Below are positions 12,186-26,167 of a stretch of DNA of 64,000 nucleotides, one piece after another (the first letter of the stretch is position 1; each line of letters starts with the position of its first letter). A model generated the notes under the pieces. It was not told the DNA's origin. It saw only the letters and a list, made by a program, of their open reading frames with translations, and did no database searches. Origin of the DNA: Ceratodon purpureus. Its lineage: Eukaryota > Streptophyta > Bryopsida > Pseudoditrichales > Ditrichaceae. Location of the stretch: NCBI GenBank assembly GCA_014871385.1, contig CM026426.1:44107363-44171362 (forward strand), given 5' to 3'. The position numbers and the translations under genes were made by a program.

Positions 12186-13786
12186 TAAATAAAGTAGCTG
12201 TTGCTATTAAAAAATTTGTTGTTATAGTTTTGGCTATTGGGGGTCAAATGTCTTCTATTCTTCGGGTAGTGGTTGGTCGTTTTCTATTCTTCTTTTCTAG
12301 AGAAGGATAGACATGGCGTATTGTATGGCAATGGTATCAATATATTTAAATGTGTTATTGATGGTAGGCATAGGAATTTTGAAGTTGTCTTCGAGTAGTT
12401 TCACTGATGGGATGTGTGTGGTGGCTCGGGGCCAAGTGTGATGACTACGAGGGGATCGACTTTCCATCCCTTAGCAATGATTCTGGCAATTAAAGCCGTT
12501 TGACGGCATTGGAGAAGCAATCATTTCCAAAATGAAGTGTGTCAATTGAGCGGAGTGCTTAGTTATTGCTGTGGATCCTATCCCTCCTCTAAAATCTCTT
12601 GCTACATCATATGAGGCGCATGATGCAAGCTTGACTCAGGAAACTACTACTTCTTAAAGTCACGCCTATTTTAGAGATGGGGTGATTAAACTAAGCATAT
12701 ATTCTTGAACACTATAATTGGGTACCCCACATCCAAAGGGACGGAAGTTAAACTCTCTTGGTTGTTCTACAGTACATAGTACACCTAATGTCCACCTTTA
12801 TAAAGATGACAGCGATGATAATGCCAAGGGGCCCTTTAAACGCATTTGTCGTGTTTGACAATGATGCATGTATCCATTTTGATATTAATAGAATATTTTT
12901 GAACTCAAAACTATTTTTGTGATTTAGAGTAAGTGTTAGAATTAGTTATACCTATCATTCTCAACATCTGATTTGCTAGTCCGTAATTAAGCCGACTTTG
13001 CTCTTCATGATAGACATAGTCGCCATAGTCGCCGTGTTTGCTTTCCGCATCATGAAAATTAGTAAAATATAACAACTTTGAATGTGTAGAATGTATTCAC
13101 TACAATACATCTAGATATTTGACGGTTGAAATTGGCCAAATTTCCTTTGATTCTTATTTAATAGTAATAGTTAGCTGTACACTCAACCTTCATAAAATAT
13201 AAACTTCTAAAATTTAAAATATAAACTGCTTAATAAAATAATTGTGTAATTACACATTACACCGTGATTACCATTTTTCTTCTTGCCTTTCAAACTTTGG
13301 ATGTATATATGCTCTTGAAACTTTCGCTCAAGTCCTTTTCTAGATTCAAATTCTATCAAGTTCTAGTGCACTCTGGGTTGGAAAACAATGGCCCTTGTTC
13401 ATAGTGATTTTTATTCCGCACCTAGCTTGTTTCCATTGGCCAACGATGTTCATGCTTCTGTTACCTACACTACATTTAGTCTAAGGTTTTAATTTTGTGA
13501 AGACACCATCTTCATTGAGTTAGAAGTTTTGGACAATCAAACTAGCCTACTTTCCCATGCTCTGAGTAGAGAAGAAAATGATGTGGCTTTGTTCTAGTTG
13601 TTGAAGCCAAGTAAGTATCAAGTATACGGAGCTTTGAGTTAGTGCTCGATGCTTCTAGTTAACTTTTAACACCTAAGGAGTCGTCGACTATTAGCATTGA
13701 GAGACCAGCGTTGTCTCATGTCAAAATTGAGCCTGGTCTAGAAACAATTTACGAGTTGAGTGATGATTTTGACAATGAGGTAGAAG
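12186..13786. other. AT-rich intergenic DNA
   Basis: No open frame longer than 60 codons, RNA gene or clear repeat was found in this stretch. Confidence 0.5.
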
Positions 13787-15578
13787 TTGAAAGATCAAAG
13801 AGTAAAGTCTAGGATTAACTATCTCTACAACTTGATAGTTAGTCCATCCCATGCTCTTAGTCAATCCAAGGTTGTGGCAAGTCCAATTGTGAGTATAATT
13901 CGCTTGTTGATGCGCCTTGGAGCTCGTAGATGGTCCAAAAATGTCTTATCTCAAGTTGACTTTGATGCAATCAAACTCCAGCAAGTTGGTTACCTCTCCC
14001 TTGTTAGAATGGGGACGTTATATTTAAATTTTCACCTTCAGGTGCCCATGACCTGAACACAAAGGCCAAGCAGCTTTGAGGAATGAATAGAAGGTATGAT
14101 GACCAACTATTTGTTTTGTATATCTTTTTGTTTAGGCCAACTCAACTACGACAACCGTGACTCTAAGTATGTTTAGCAAGACCAAAGAACTGCCAAAGTG
14201 GATGAGACAAGGCCTGAAGGATTGTCTGAGAAGGTGTTTGTGGTGGGGTCCAAGCCTCGCACTAGTTTGACAGTCCTTTGCAAATCCTGCAATGTTCCTC
14301 ACACTTGTGCTGCTATCTGCCCTTCCAAGATCTACTATGTTACTGCGACACCTCACATGACGAGGGCTTGAGTGCACTTGGGATCTCACGACCATTCCGT
14401 CAAGTCAGGTGATCATCGGGACTTCAACAAAATGGTAGACAACTTGATTGCAAAGCAGGTCGCATGCACTCCATCAGCCACTCGCTTGGCTATTGTGCTT
14501 GAAACTGTAAAGGAAGTACAGGGCCTACTCCTCCTTGCTAAAGAAGGAGAACCACTGAAGGTCTTGGAGCTAGAGGAGCTGCAAGTTATTTTTGACCAAT
14601 GAAAGCACCTCACTTGCCCAACATTCAAAACGCAATCACCACCTTTACGATTATCTATTACTTTGGAATCATAGACAATATTACCAAGTTGCGCGATCCA
14701 AGCAATTGGAATTTTGTGCAAAGGAATATGTTTCTAGGGCAAGGAGAGGACATGGACAAGGTCATTGTCTTCAAAATGTCTGAAGTTGGACCGGGCAGCA
14801 GAGTCAACCTGATGAAACAAATGCAAACCGGTGGTGACCTAGAGAACTCCTGGAAAATATTTGACCATGCTAATGGGTGAGGTCGTGGACAACAATGGCT
14901 TGCCATATGTACGATTCCATGTATGTTGTGTCATGACCATCGCAATTTGCAACATACAGTCTTAAGATGTTGCAACCCAATTAGTCGTATGGAAGAACCT
15001 CAACGCTTCATGGCTTGACATGGAGTGGAGAAAGTCCATTTTAAAGGTTTCATGGCCTTGCAAGTCGAATCAAGGAGGAGACACCCTCAAATTTTGGATT
15101 CCCAAGTGAACATGATTTGAAGGCTTGCCATCACAAACGTGGATGTTTTGTGGCTCCAAAGTTGTAGTACACTTATAGTAAGCTTGACTCGGAAACATCA
15201 CTCCAATGTATGCAAAAAAAACACTTATATTTGCAAGTAGTTGATGCCTTCTCGATTAGGAAGATAGCACAACTTAATTAAAATGGCAAATTTGTCAAAG
15301 ATCTTTTCAAAGACAGTGGCAAAATATCTAGATTTAGATTGGTGATGAAAGAGCTCACAACAAAAGAACCCAAGTCTTGCTCCACCTTTGCAAAGGTTGT
15401 CTTGGACTTGAAAGGATCTCTCTATAATTTTGTAGTCCAGATTGTTGCTACCGCAGAGAAATATACAATTCCAAATTGTTGTGGTAGAAATGTGATATTC
15501 CATGTTTTTTACATGTTTGAAGGAATACTCGTAAGTAGTTCTTTGCGACAATTTTGGAATACAAGACCCATGACATAA
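13787..15578 (+). pseudogene. Broken transposon-type ORF with a Cys-rich zinc-ligand motif
   Basis: Several plus-strand fragments appear to come from one decayed gene. At 14225-14600 one frame reads CKSCNVPHTCAAICPSKIYY, then an HLGSHDHSVKSGDHRDF segment and ACTPSATRLAIVLETVKE, interrupted by a TGA at 14368. The C-x2-C-x5-C-x3-C spacing followed by an HxGxHxHxV segment resembles zinc-binding regions found upstream of transposase-like domains in repeated plant genes; this is my recollection of the pattern, not a search result. Shifted by one frame, 14599-14878 reads DPSNWNFVQRNMFLGQGED and KVIVFKMSEVGPGSRVNLM. A further open piece is at 15339-15578. The frames do not join into one ORF, so it is called a pseudogene of uncertain family. 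Confidence 0.4.
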
Positions 15579-15660
15579 TGCTTCACTCTAGGCTTCTCAA
15601 AATATATGTACTATCTTTGACGATACTGGCCAATCTCACTACCTCGCACCTTTTGCAGGG

Positions 15661-15762
15661 CTCGCATCCACTTGCGTCTGCCCATTGCAATTCTTGCGTC
15701 CATCGCAGCGCTCGCATCCACCTGCGCCCGCCCAATCGCAATTCTTGCGTCTATCACATTGC
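15661..15762 (+). repeat. 50-bp tandem duplication
   Basis: Two adjacent diverged copies of a 50-bp unit begin CTCGCATCCA at 15661 and 15711. They are GC-richer than the surrounding DNA and contain the shared segment AATTCTTGCGTC. Confidence 0.75.
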
Positions 15763-15799
15763 TCCCACCCTCCCTACGAGCGCCCTCCGCAGCGCTTGG

Positions 15800-17760
15800 T
15801 AAATTCATATTACTCTAACAAACAGTCAATCATTCAACGACCCTTTATAGACGTATGTGAGGGTCTACCAGACAAACATGTCGGATAGACGAACTAACGA
15901 ACAATATGTCTATGAAGACAATCATTGCCTTAACCACAAGCCGTCACTTATAACCTGACATGTGACAAGTATGTAAAAACTAATTTTTTTTATATAGTAA
16001 GTTACAATAACTACAATATTTATAGTAATTATTACAATTTTTTTATCAGTAATTACAATAATCACAGTATTTTTTATAATATTTAATTTTTCTAAATCAC
16101 AATAGTTCAATTAATTATAGTAATAAATTACTGAAAATTAAATTTTTTTTATTAAATTACATTAATTATAACAAAATTGTAGTATTTAAAACTCTTGTGT
16201 TGAAATCAACACATAAATATTCACTATATTGATTTGAGCGGCACAATAGATCTATTTTGCCGTTGTTTTCCCAAATTTGTTTTAATCAACAAATAAATGT
16301 TTTCATTGTTGATTTGAGTAACACAAATCCATTGATTTTGCATTTGTTTTGCCAAATTTGTTGAAACTAGCAAAAAAAGTTGATTATGTATTGGTTTTGG
16401 ACTTGGATTTTTTGTAGTGTCACGTGAGAAAGCGATGAATGTATAAACTTATGTATTAGAGACGAATAATAATATGCCACTTATTGCATCACTTTATAAA
16501 TGAGAAAGCTATCGCAAACGCCGAAGATCGGATAATCGACGCTACCGGACGTACCAACCGGAGTTGATACTGATCCACCACAACCCAGGGTAACCGCTGA
16601 TTATTCTTCTATTTTTAGACAATCTCCGCCGCAATACACCCACAGTATTTAACAACCGTTCAATTGCAATAATATCTATCGCTCATGAAAATAGTAACGG
16701 ACCAAGAAACCTAAAACCAAATCTGATTTGTAATATGGAATTCTCACTACACAATATCAATAGAGCCAAAAACCGGGCATACACTAATAAGTGAATATCA
16801 ATGTCCGCATAGTTTTCCTGGGTATTATATAACCGATCCGCGAACATCTACCCAGTCATACCAAAAATCAGTGTCAATATTGATACAAGACATAGATTCA
16901 AACTTGGACATGAAGCATATGATGCTAGTGAGCCAAGCATAAACCTCGTTCGCGGGTAAGTCCTTTGTCACAGGTCAATAATTTTCTAAAAAAGGACCTC
17001 AATTGTAGTTTAGATCTGGGTTTCAATAGCGAGCAACATATCCGAATCCACTTGCATTTGGGAATATCATGTATTGAAACGGATACAACATTCCAATTAG
17101 GAAGTCAGTAAACCAGGTGTTAACAGCAAAGAGTGTATCTGTGCACCGCATTTAGTACCCGCTTGTGCACTTAGAAAAGTCGTACAATAACTTATCCTAG
17201 ACATTTTACTCTAATCCAATGACTATGGGCCCGTGCTGACGAACCTGAAGAGAAAACCCTCGAAGGCATGCCCAATTTGACCAAAATGGCTCACAGACAA
17301 CTAGAACTTTGTTTCAGTCACCTCACTGCAAAACGGTCAAGAGGCCAATCATCAAGTTTGTTGGGAAGGCACACCCCTTAACTAGTGGAATATGGTTTTA
17401 TTGCAATCCACCTAGCCAACTTAATATTGTTGCGACCTGAAATTTGGCCGTAATCAAGATATTATAAACCTAATGGAACTTGTTGGTTTTGCAAAATGCT
17501 ATGTCTGTGAAAGCACTATTGTTTTTTTTCTAAAATACATCCAAAGGAGAAGAGTTTCTCTAGAATATTGCGTTCATGTTGTCCCTCGAGGTTGCCACTT
17601 GCCAAATAATGAGGGTGCTCTTTGCACTTACTCCAGGTTGGATTGCACAATAGCCCCTTTAGTTGAGGTCCACCGCTACGTAAGGACTCTGAGAGATTTT
17701 TGAGTGTAAAAAATTTCAGCTTGTATATGATAATGTTTCTAATTGGACTCTAGTTCCTAA
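15800..17760. other. AT-rich intergenic DNA
   Basis: No gene is supported. The 15970-16200 segment is extremely AT-rich with many TAATTATAGTAAT-like motifs, and 16200-16380 has two diverged copies of a segment containing AACA(A/C)ATAAATxTT and CATTGTTGATTTGAG. Otherwise nothing was seen. Confidence 0.45.
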
Positions 17761-17771
17761 GAAAAGAAAAG

Positions 17772-17834
<63 letters not shown>

Positions 17835-17850
17835 CAAAACAAAACTAAAC
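17761..17850 (+). repeat. Poly(A) and (AAAAC)n low-complexity tract
   Basis: About 50 bases of almost pure A are followed by about seven AAAAC units. Confidence 0.95.
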
Positions 17851-19317
17851 TGTGGCTTGATGGTACATTTTGTAACCACCCTACGTTGCTGACCTTTTTT
17901 TAATTTTGAAGTCCCCGTCCTTTAAGCAGGGTAAGCTCTTGAACCACCTTGGTCAAGGAGCTTATCCTACACATTCACCACATTCCAACACATTCACACC
18001 AGTAGCAAAGGATCAAGATAAGTTTCCACAACTCTCTGAGCCGTCGATCTATACCTCAATTGAAGAGACCTATCAACAATTTAAGCGACAACAAGCATAG
18101 CAGATCAAGCCGGCGAGGATAACAGGTGACCACCGGTTCATGTCAAACTGAAACCGATTTAGCTAGTCAGAGTTCAAGAACCGGTGGCTGAAGTCATTAT
18201 CGCTAAGTGACCTGGATAGATGGCTGCAAGGAGCGATTGGTTCAGATCATGGTTACCGGAGGACAAAGAATATGCTGTATTTATTCCAAGAATCTTTCAA
18301 AAATATACAAATTTTTCATACTTCTAAAGTATTTAGAATATTCAAATGATGGTTATTAACAAGTAAGTAAAATAATCTGTAAGTATGTATAAATCTAGCC
18401 AGAAGTACGTAGCCAAAATTTGCAAATACAGGAATATTCCTGTACTCCGGTAACCTTGGTTCAGATGGTCAATAGGGCAGAGTATCCGGTGACAGCATAT
18501 CACTTGGAAGAAGTGACCAGATTGACAGATTTCAGTCGACCCATTACCAAGTTGCTATATAGGGTTTAATCGTTGACAGCAGGTCATTAGAGAAGGATGA
18601 GGTGGATGGTATGACAACGATGGTACAAAGAATTTGAATTGATGGAGAGATAGTTGAAGATACTTAATCCGAGTTTGTGATGAGACCAATGGAAGATACC
18701 ATTGAACCACATGTTTTTACCATGCAAATACGCAATAGAGTTGATGGTGCTGACAAAGGAGGAGTGACTATTACTCCACTATAGGTGTGATGAGCTCTTG
18801 CTCAGGCATGTGTTGGCTGCCAACAATTTTGAGAACCAAAGACCAAGCTATCAAGTAATTGGATAGTGGAGTTAAAGCCTCACGGAAGGAAAATAGCCAA
18901 GGTAAAAAGGCATAAAGAGCAGCAAGTAGATTATACTTCTTCAAGAGCTTGTATAGTATAAGGATTTCAAGGCAAAAGAAGACGCCCTCAAAGCAAGAAG
19001 TTTGCAAAGTTGGGGATGTTGGCTTGGATAATGAAGACCTAACCATTAGCTTTACCTTGTTTCCCATTGATATTTTCTAAATTTAGAGTTCATGGCCACG
19101 CATTTTACATCATGTGGCATGGCGGAATATATAGATGGTTAGAACACGCCACAATAGTAATCAAATTGCGTACATGCCACAACGTTGATTTTGAGGTAGC
19201 GCTTACATTTTATCAACTTGCGGTGCTTGATTGACTTCTTTGTGGGGGGAGAGCACAATAAAGTGGACCACAAAGTGCAATATGTGATCACTAAGAAGTG
19301 AATATGAAGTGTGCTGT
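17851..19317. other. Intergenic DNA
   Basis: Only short frames occur, such as one at 17906-18100 and one at 18771-19067 on the minus strand. Neither shows a recognisable motif. Confidence 0.4.
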
Positions 19318-21207
19318 TTTTTAAAGCTCAAAGCTGATTTTGAGCATTTTGGTGTAGTTTTTGAGCATTTTAGTCACTTTCTAGGGTGTCATAAAGTATC
19401 TTCCATGCATCTTCATGAAAAGAGTGTCCTCAATTAAAACTTAATATGACCACTAGTTCTAAATCATGAAAATGAACTTTTTCATTTCTTCATTTGGTGC
19501 CCTCTATTATCTTTAGAGGATGTTTTTTTAAATATAAAAAAAAATGTCCGGTGAAAAAAAAACCCCAAAATGTTTCACGGAAAACTGGGTCTCAAAAACG
19601 TCCTTGCGGTACTTCTCGTCCGCCTAAACTTTCATTTCAAGTGGTCATTGTCATTTCTACAATTCACAAACGGATGGTACCGTGGAATCAAAAGTGATTT
19701 CCGACAACATTTGACAGATGTTCTGATGACTTTTTCAAATGACTGCATTCACTTTGTCGGACTTTAAGGTTTTTATACGGCATTGTAGAAGACGCGAATT
19801 TGTACCATATTCTTTCACACTTTAGATAATCAAGTCTATTTTCTATACCCAAATTGAATGCAAGGGCAAGAACCTAGGTTTGATGTAGTAGCCATTACTG
19901 AAATAGCCACTGCCTTGTGAAGAGGCATGCAAAGTTCATTGTAATAAATTATAGAGGTTGAAGTAGAGAAAGAGTGACAGAAGTTATTAGTCACTTGAGA
20001 CATCACCTTAGAGGCAACAGCGATATAATTTTATACATTGTCTGGAGACTTGCTATTGGATAATCTTCTACTTTGCAAAGACTAGTGCTAGTGGACAACT
20101 CCAAAGGCTTTCTGAAAATTATTGAGCCACAATAAAGGGAGTTTACACCTCAACCAATTTTGTTGGACTGTGGAGTCCAATCATTGGTGTTGGGTAATGC
20201 AGCCCTCAAATGATTGGAGTTGCACAAGGGTGTATTGCTGAAGTGTCTATTTACCATCAAGCCTTTGATCGATGGTTTAGAATACAAGTTGTTAAAGACA
20301 TGACTCAAAAGGTCAAGTATTAAAATATTATCAAACACACTTGTCTAAGACTTTATTAATCCAGTAACTGATTATCAATATTCTAGCAGCTTCTCTATCA
20401 TATTATAGTTACATGAATACATTATAGCATGATTATCGATATTTGTGTTTAATGTAGCCTTGTGTCATTTGTCTCACATATTTTATATTTGACCCACATA
20501 CCTTATTTACAAAAAAAGGTGGTTAATACTTTTGAAACAATTTCCCACAGTAAAAATAATTTGCTATGGAATATGCTTGAATGATTGTTTCTTGGATGCA
20601 TTCTCTTTTCAGTAATGGCTATTTCAGTAATGGCTACTACATCAAACCTAGGTTCTTGCCCTTGCATTCAATTTGGGTATAGAAAATAGACTTGATTATC
20701 TAAAGTGTGAAAGAATATGGTACAAATTCGCGTCTTCTACAATGCCGTATAAAAACCTTAAAGTCCGACAAAGTGAATGCAGTCATTTGAAAAAGTCATC
20801 AGAACATCTGTCAAATGTTGTCGGAAATCACTTTTGATTCCACGGTACCATCCGTTTGTGAATTGTAGAAATGACAATGACCACTTGAAATGAAAGTTTA
20901 GGCGGACGAGAAGTACCGCAAGGACGTTTTTGAGACCCAGTTTTCCGTGAAACATTTTGGGGTTTTTTTTTCACCGGACATTTTTTTTTATATTTAAAAA
21001 AACATCCTCTAAAGATAATAGAGGGCACCAAATGAAGAAATGAAAAAGTTCATTTTCATGATTTAGAACTAGTGGTCATATTAAGTTTTAATTGAGGACA
21101 CTCTTTTTATGAAGATGCATGGAAGATACTTTATGACACCCTAGAAAGTGACTAAAATGCTCAAAAACTATACCAAAATGCTCAAAATCAGCTTTGAGCT
21201 TTAAAAA
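19318..21207. mobile_element. Long inverted repeat (foldback element): two 592-bp arms around a 706-bp spacer
   Basis: The left arm is 19318-19909 and the right arm 20616-21207. They are equal in length and, by my reading, differ at only about two positions (G/A changes near 19352 and 19418 and their partners). Both outer ends begin at TTTTTAAAGCTC and both inner ends finish within a GGCTATTTCAGTAATGGC motif. Identical short frames (67 and 65 codons) therefore appear in mirror image; they look like by-products, not genes. A transcript would fold into a hairpin of about 590 bp. No target-site duplication was found. A short direct repeat (AAAAGGAGTAAACCATTTG, near 21204 and 21236) abuts the right arm. 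I recognise no transposase. Confidence 0.9.
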
Positions 21208-24200
21208 GGAGTAAACCATTTGTAGTTCTTGATTCAAAAGGAGTAAACCATTTGCAGTTTGACAAACAAGTTGGTAAACCATTCTATGCAAACACCCATG
21301 TTGTCCATGACGTCCCTAACGTTGCTATGAACATGGATTGGGATGACTTTCATCAACTTAACTAGATGAACACAGGTAGCTAGGGTTCATTGCTACAACT
21401 AGAGTGCGGCTAGAATTAATTGCTGCAACATATATGTGGTAATAGAGGGTGTTTAAAGCTCATTTTTGCCTTCATTTTTTATAGAAGTTAGAGTTTAGAG
21501 TGTAGAGGTTCTCAAAAGTGTTGCCATTTATTTTTAGAATAATTGTAAACTGCCATAAGACAATAGCATATGAGATAGTCATGGAACATGCACTGTTTGA
21601 GAGATGTGTGTGCAACATTAAAAGGTTTATCTATTTCTCTCAAAGTAGACACAAGTCAAGATGCTACGCCGCCTTGATGGTAGAGAAGTGAGAAATTCTT
21701 GATGCATGTTGTTATAGCTTGATCCAAAAGATAATGTACAAGGGAGTACACTTGTTGGCTGAAAACTTGGATCCCAATCACAACTAGGAAGGGCAGGCCC
21801 AATTTGCAAAAGAGCAATTTTCCAAGGAATTGTATGCAGGTATGGCCTTCATGTTATTAGCATGTACCATATATTTACATCATAGATGTCACCAGAGTTG
21901 TCATTAGCAATGTCACTCGACATGTCATAGGACATGACACCAAAGATGTCATCAAAGATGTCATCAGAGATGTCAATATAGATGTCTCTAGAGATGTTAC
22001 CATAGATTTCTTGCCTAGATGTTTGCGCTTGGAATCCTAATTCTACAACCTTGTGTTCCATTTATAATGGTGATGATGAATGGTCTTAACCGCAAGCCAT
22101 TGCAAGCATCTATAGATGTTGTAAGGCTTGTTGCTATGTGCCTTCTCGCACCTTTACATATTGCGCAAACTAACATTATGTGGATATCAGCAATACTAAC
22201 ATTTTGTACGTGACGTCTTACACAACGTCAACAAACACCAGAGTTATCTACTTGGGCATCTATTATGACATGTGAAAGATTTAAATACATACTATGTTTT
22301 GGATTGAATAGGGTTTATTACTTTTTGGAATCATATCACTTGATAGCTACTTTTGTATGCCTTCCAATTGTAATGTCCTTGTATGAATAAAAGATCTTGG
22401 TATCGCTAGCTGAATGGGCTATGTTGTCCTCAGTGAGACGTCTAGATATACCAGCGGATGTCTTCTATAACCATTAATGCATGATGGAAGAATGTTTTGT
22501 GGTACAATTTTGTGATCAAATGAACTATTTGAAGTCCAAATGAACATATTTTGATTTCGGAAGCATCCAAAACTCTCTTAATGTGGCTAGCCACGCAATT
22601 TTATTCAAATTCCACCTCAGATTTCTGCGCCGCCACGTTAGAATTTGGTGGTTCCACGTTGTCTTTTACATCACTACTAGAGAGATTGAAAATCATTGCC
22701 ATGTGGCACTGCTTGTCATTTTGTTGATGATGTGTCGTCAACATGCCATACACGTTTCACACTTTTTTGCCCCTCAAAACCACGTCTAGACACTCATGTT
22801 ATATAGATGTTTATGGGCATGTCTGGATGTTTTTGGGTTTGTTTCTATTGGGATGCGGATGTTTTCATGTCCGGACAACATCTTAGGCCATCTTTGACTT
22901 GTTTTTGGAGAGATGACAAGGGATATCATTTAAAAACAAGACTTGCTTCTATTGTAGAACTTATGATTGTGTGGTAACATGCAAGAAAGCATATGTGTCT
23001 TTTTTTGCCATAAACATTGATTTATTATTTGTACTTGAATTATTGGTATGGTAATGGAAGGTGCCACATAGGGTTGCTAGAATTTAGATGGTCTCTCATA
23101 TGCATAATAATCAAAACAATTCTAGAACACCATCTTTGAATGCTTTGAGATACGTCAAATAGAATTTAGGCATAGACTTTTGGAACGCGGATGACATGCA
23201 AATGGAGCAAACTTCAATTTTTTTCACTTCACAAGGCCTAGGTTTCTAGATATGGTGATATGTTAAGAAATTCTAAAGTTAGAAGATTATTTGTGGTAGT
23301 GCATCTTTATATATGTAAGTAGCTTGAAATAATATTATCTACCTAGTAACATTCATAATTTGAACACTCTAAAAAGACTTGAAAAGTAGTGACAAAACTT
23401 CAAACTAGATCAATATAATATATGAGATCGCTTAGATTATTCCGTATCAATACATGGTGGCAGATAACACCAACGTGATAGAGAATTGATCAACACTTCA
23501 TACCGCTTATTGGGATCATTGTGAATAAACTTGTTACTGATCGGATAAATTTGCTCTCCATACATGCTAAGAGCTTTACCTATATCACCAATTGGATCAA
23601 TGGGTGCCTACAAAAGTTCCTCAAACATCATCTTTGAAAAATAAGGGACAAAGGAATCTCTTGGACATACTACCTTTATATATCCAAATAAGAACTTTGA
23701 AAAAATTAATCTAGAGATCTTTAGGCCCTTTCCATGGCCAAGGAAATATGTAGTTCCCTCTTGCATTCAAGTTATACTTCAAGGGTGTGTTATCTACTAG
23801 TAAATTTATGTTGTTCAGCATCAAAAGCGTCTACAATTGCAAGTCTAAGTTCACAACCCAACAAATATTCTTATTTTTTAAATTTTCATGATATAAATGG
23901 TCATTTTGAGGCATAACTTTTCTATATCAAAGGGTAATCCCTTTCTGCATGCAGTATTGAGAGGGTACGGTCCCGAGTAGCAGATATCTTGTGAGTAATC
24001 AATACATTGTTGTTACATGCACCAAAGTTATTTATGTGGATAACCATAGAATTTGCCATTCTATTCAATGACAATCTTTGAAATAAGATAATGCACGCCA
24101 TCAATTTACAAACAAAACTCAAGGTCATATAATCTACAAGTTGTTCACAAAAAACTCCACACTTTAAGGAAGATCTTATGCACCTACAACCTTTACAATA

Positions 24201-25700
24201 GGGTTGAAGAATCCTTTGTCAAAGCTTCATAAGACGATATAGTCAAATTAGAAACTATGAAATACAATTAATACAAAAAATGCTTTATATAATGCCGGAT
24301 GTATAACCAACATTTGCTTTGGACTAAGTATTAAAAACTTACTTTTTTAAATATTCTCGTGTCCAAGGCCGGCTTTCAAATCAAAGAGTACAATACAATT
24401 AATATATTAGAGAAGCCATAACTGATTTGATATCTACTTTTCTGCCATTTCCAAAGTGATATGATGACATGAGCCCCTACCAGCAGTCGGCACATTCAAA
24501 GGACAAGTTCTCTATTTGCCTTAAAGAATCCAAAAGGTTTTCCTCTAACTTAGCTTATTATCTAGTCACATAGATGGTATCACTCTGCAGTACGAACGAT
24601 ACCTTGTATGTTGCATCCAAAATGATGGATACAATGTCTAATCAGAATATATAACTCAAACTTGCCAATGAGGATCCACAAGTAAAGTATTCAAATGGTT
24701 TAGAATCACTTTGGTTGGAAGTGGTGGGTCAATTGTGTCAACTATAAGAGTGATCTTTGGACCAAACCGTCTGCCCAAGATCCTTCAAAATGTAGGTCCG
24801 GCCCTTACCACATTCTCGTCGACTACATGCATCTTAAATTCTTTACCATCATTTCTACCATCGCAGTAACATCCATGGCACCAATAAACATCTTTTTAGT
24901 TAACAAGGACATGTTCTTAACAAGGTATCATACAAAAATTTTGTGCCAAGATATCCCATGCATCTTCAAATAGGTGGATACACATTTGAGATTTTTGAAT
25001 AGCTCGACATAGAAGTCTTGAAAATTATTGCGGACTCTGATCTTCTGACTAGGCATAAAGAGTGCAAATGCTACATCATTAGACATATGACATATAGAAT
25101 AAATATAGTTCCACAAAGGATCTAGTTAGGTTCAAACTATACAGCGTTGCCTAAAGTATGGCTAATCTCAAAGACTTCAAAGTAGCACTTCACAGTTGGA
25201 GGAACAAGAGGCATGTGCATCCAATTGAGCTCATTCTCTATTCCGACCCTATCCATCATGGTTCCACAATGTAGGCAGAAAGCATTATCATCCATGTCAC
25301 CATCTTGCAATGATGCATATAAGGTCCTCTACAACGTCATTGCTCCTAATCTCCACCTCACCAAATATGGCTTTTACTTACACTCAACATTGTAGTCACT
25401 GACATACACACTTAGCAATTCATAATGATAGTACCAAAGAAGATGCATGGTGATGTCAATGAGATTGATTTGTTCAGTGAGTCTAGCCTAGTGTGTAACT
25501 TGTTGTGCAACTTGATTTGTATGAGGATAAACATAATCAATACATGACAATTGATATTGAAATGCAACTATGAAGGAACCAAAGACTTTGTCTTGTAGGA
25601 AGGGCAAGAAGAAGTTTTTGGTGCTCGTGGAGCATGTGATGGAAGATGAAAAACAATAATGATTTATACAAAAAATGATATGTATTTGATTTATTGTGAA
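21208..25700. other. AT-rich intergenic DNA
   Basis: No intact gene is supported. The only structured part is the degenerate tandem repeat at 21885-22010. Remaining frames are short and compositionally random. Confidence 0.45.
21885..22010 (+). repeat. Degenerate GATGTCATC-type tandem repeat
   Basis: About eight imperfect units of 12-18 bp are built around GATGTCATCAxA, such as GATGTCATCAAA and GATGTCATCAGA. The minus strand is open through it and reads as repeated DISDDIFDDIFG-like peptides, which reflects the repeat and not a gene. Confidence 0.75.
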
Positions 25701-26116
25701 CACTAATTCGAATGGGTGATTTTTAAGGTGGTGGTACTTGTATCTTTGGAATAGCCATGTATTACTTTTGTATCAAAGGATTGAGTGGGGATTTCCATTT
25801 TAAAAAGGCTTTGTTTTGAGGAGTGGTATTGTTGTCATAGCTAATTGGATATTGTGAGTGGCATAATGGTAAGCAGTGAACCCTTTTCTCAATATATATG
25901 TGCACAATCATTTGTATTTCAATAGTGGATTTATCAATGTGAATATTGTTGTCATCATTATATTCATGAATGGATACTTGTATATGTGGTAGGATTATTG
26001 GGGTGTCAATAAATCTTGAATTTCTCTTTTGTTGAAACAAACCTTTTTCAAGCTTGCCACCAACTCTCACAAATACTTCACAATTCCAACAATCAAAGCA
26101 ACGATGAGTTGAATTA

Positions 26117-26117
<1 letters not shown>
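25701..26117. other. Short open frame of biased composition
   Basis: A minus-strand frame (25762-26070, 102 codons) is open mainly because the strand is A/C-rich. It has no recognisable motif and may belong to the C-poor DNA of the LINE that follows. Confidence 0.3.

Positions 26118-26163
<46 letters not shown>
26118..26163. repeat. (AT)n microsatellite
   Basis: About 23 TA/AT dinucleotides without interruption. Confidence 0.95.

Positions 26164-26167
<4 letters not shown>

Noticed and set aside
19494-19767. Two overlapping ORFs conserved in mirror image at 20758-21031
   Set aside because: They are identical only because they sit in the inverted-repeat arms; no gene-like features.
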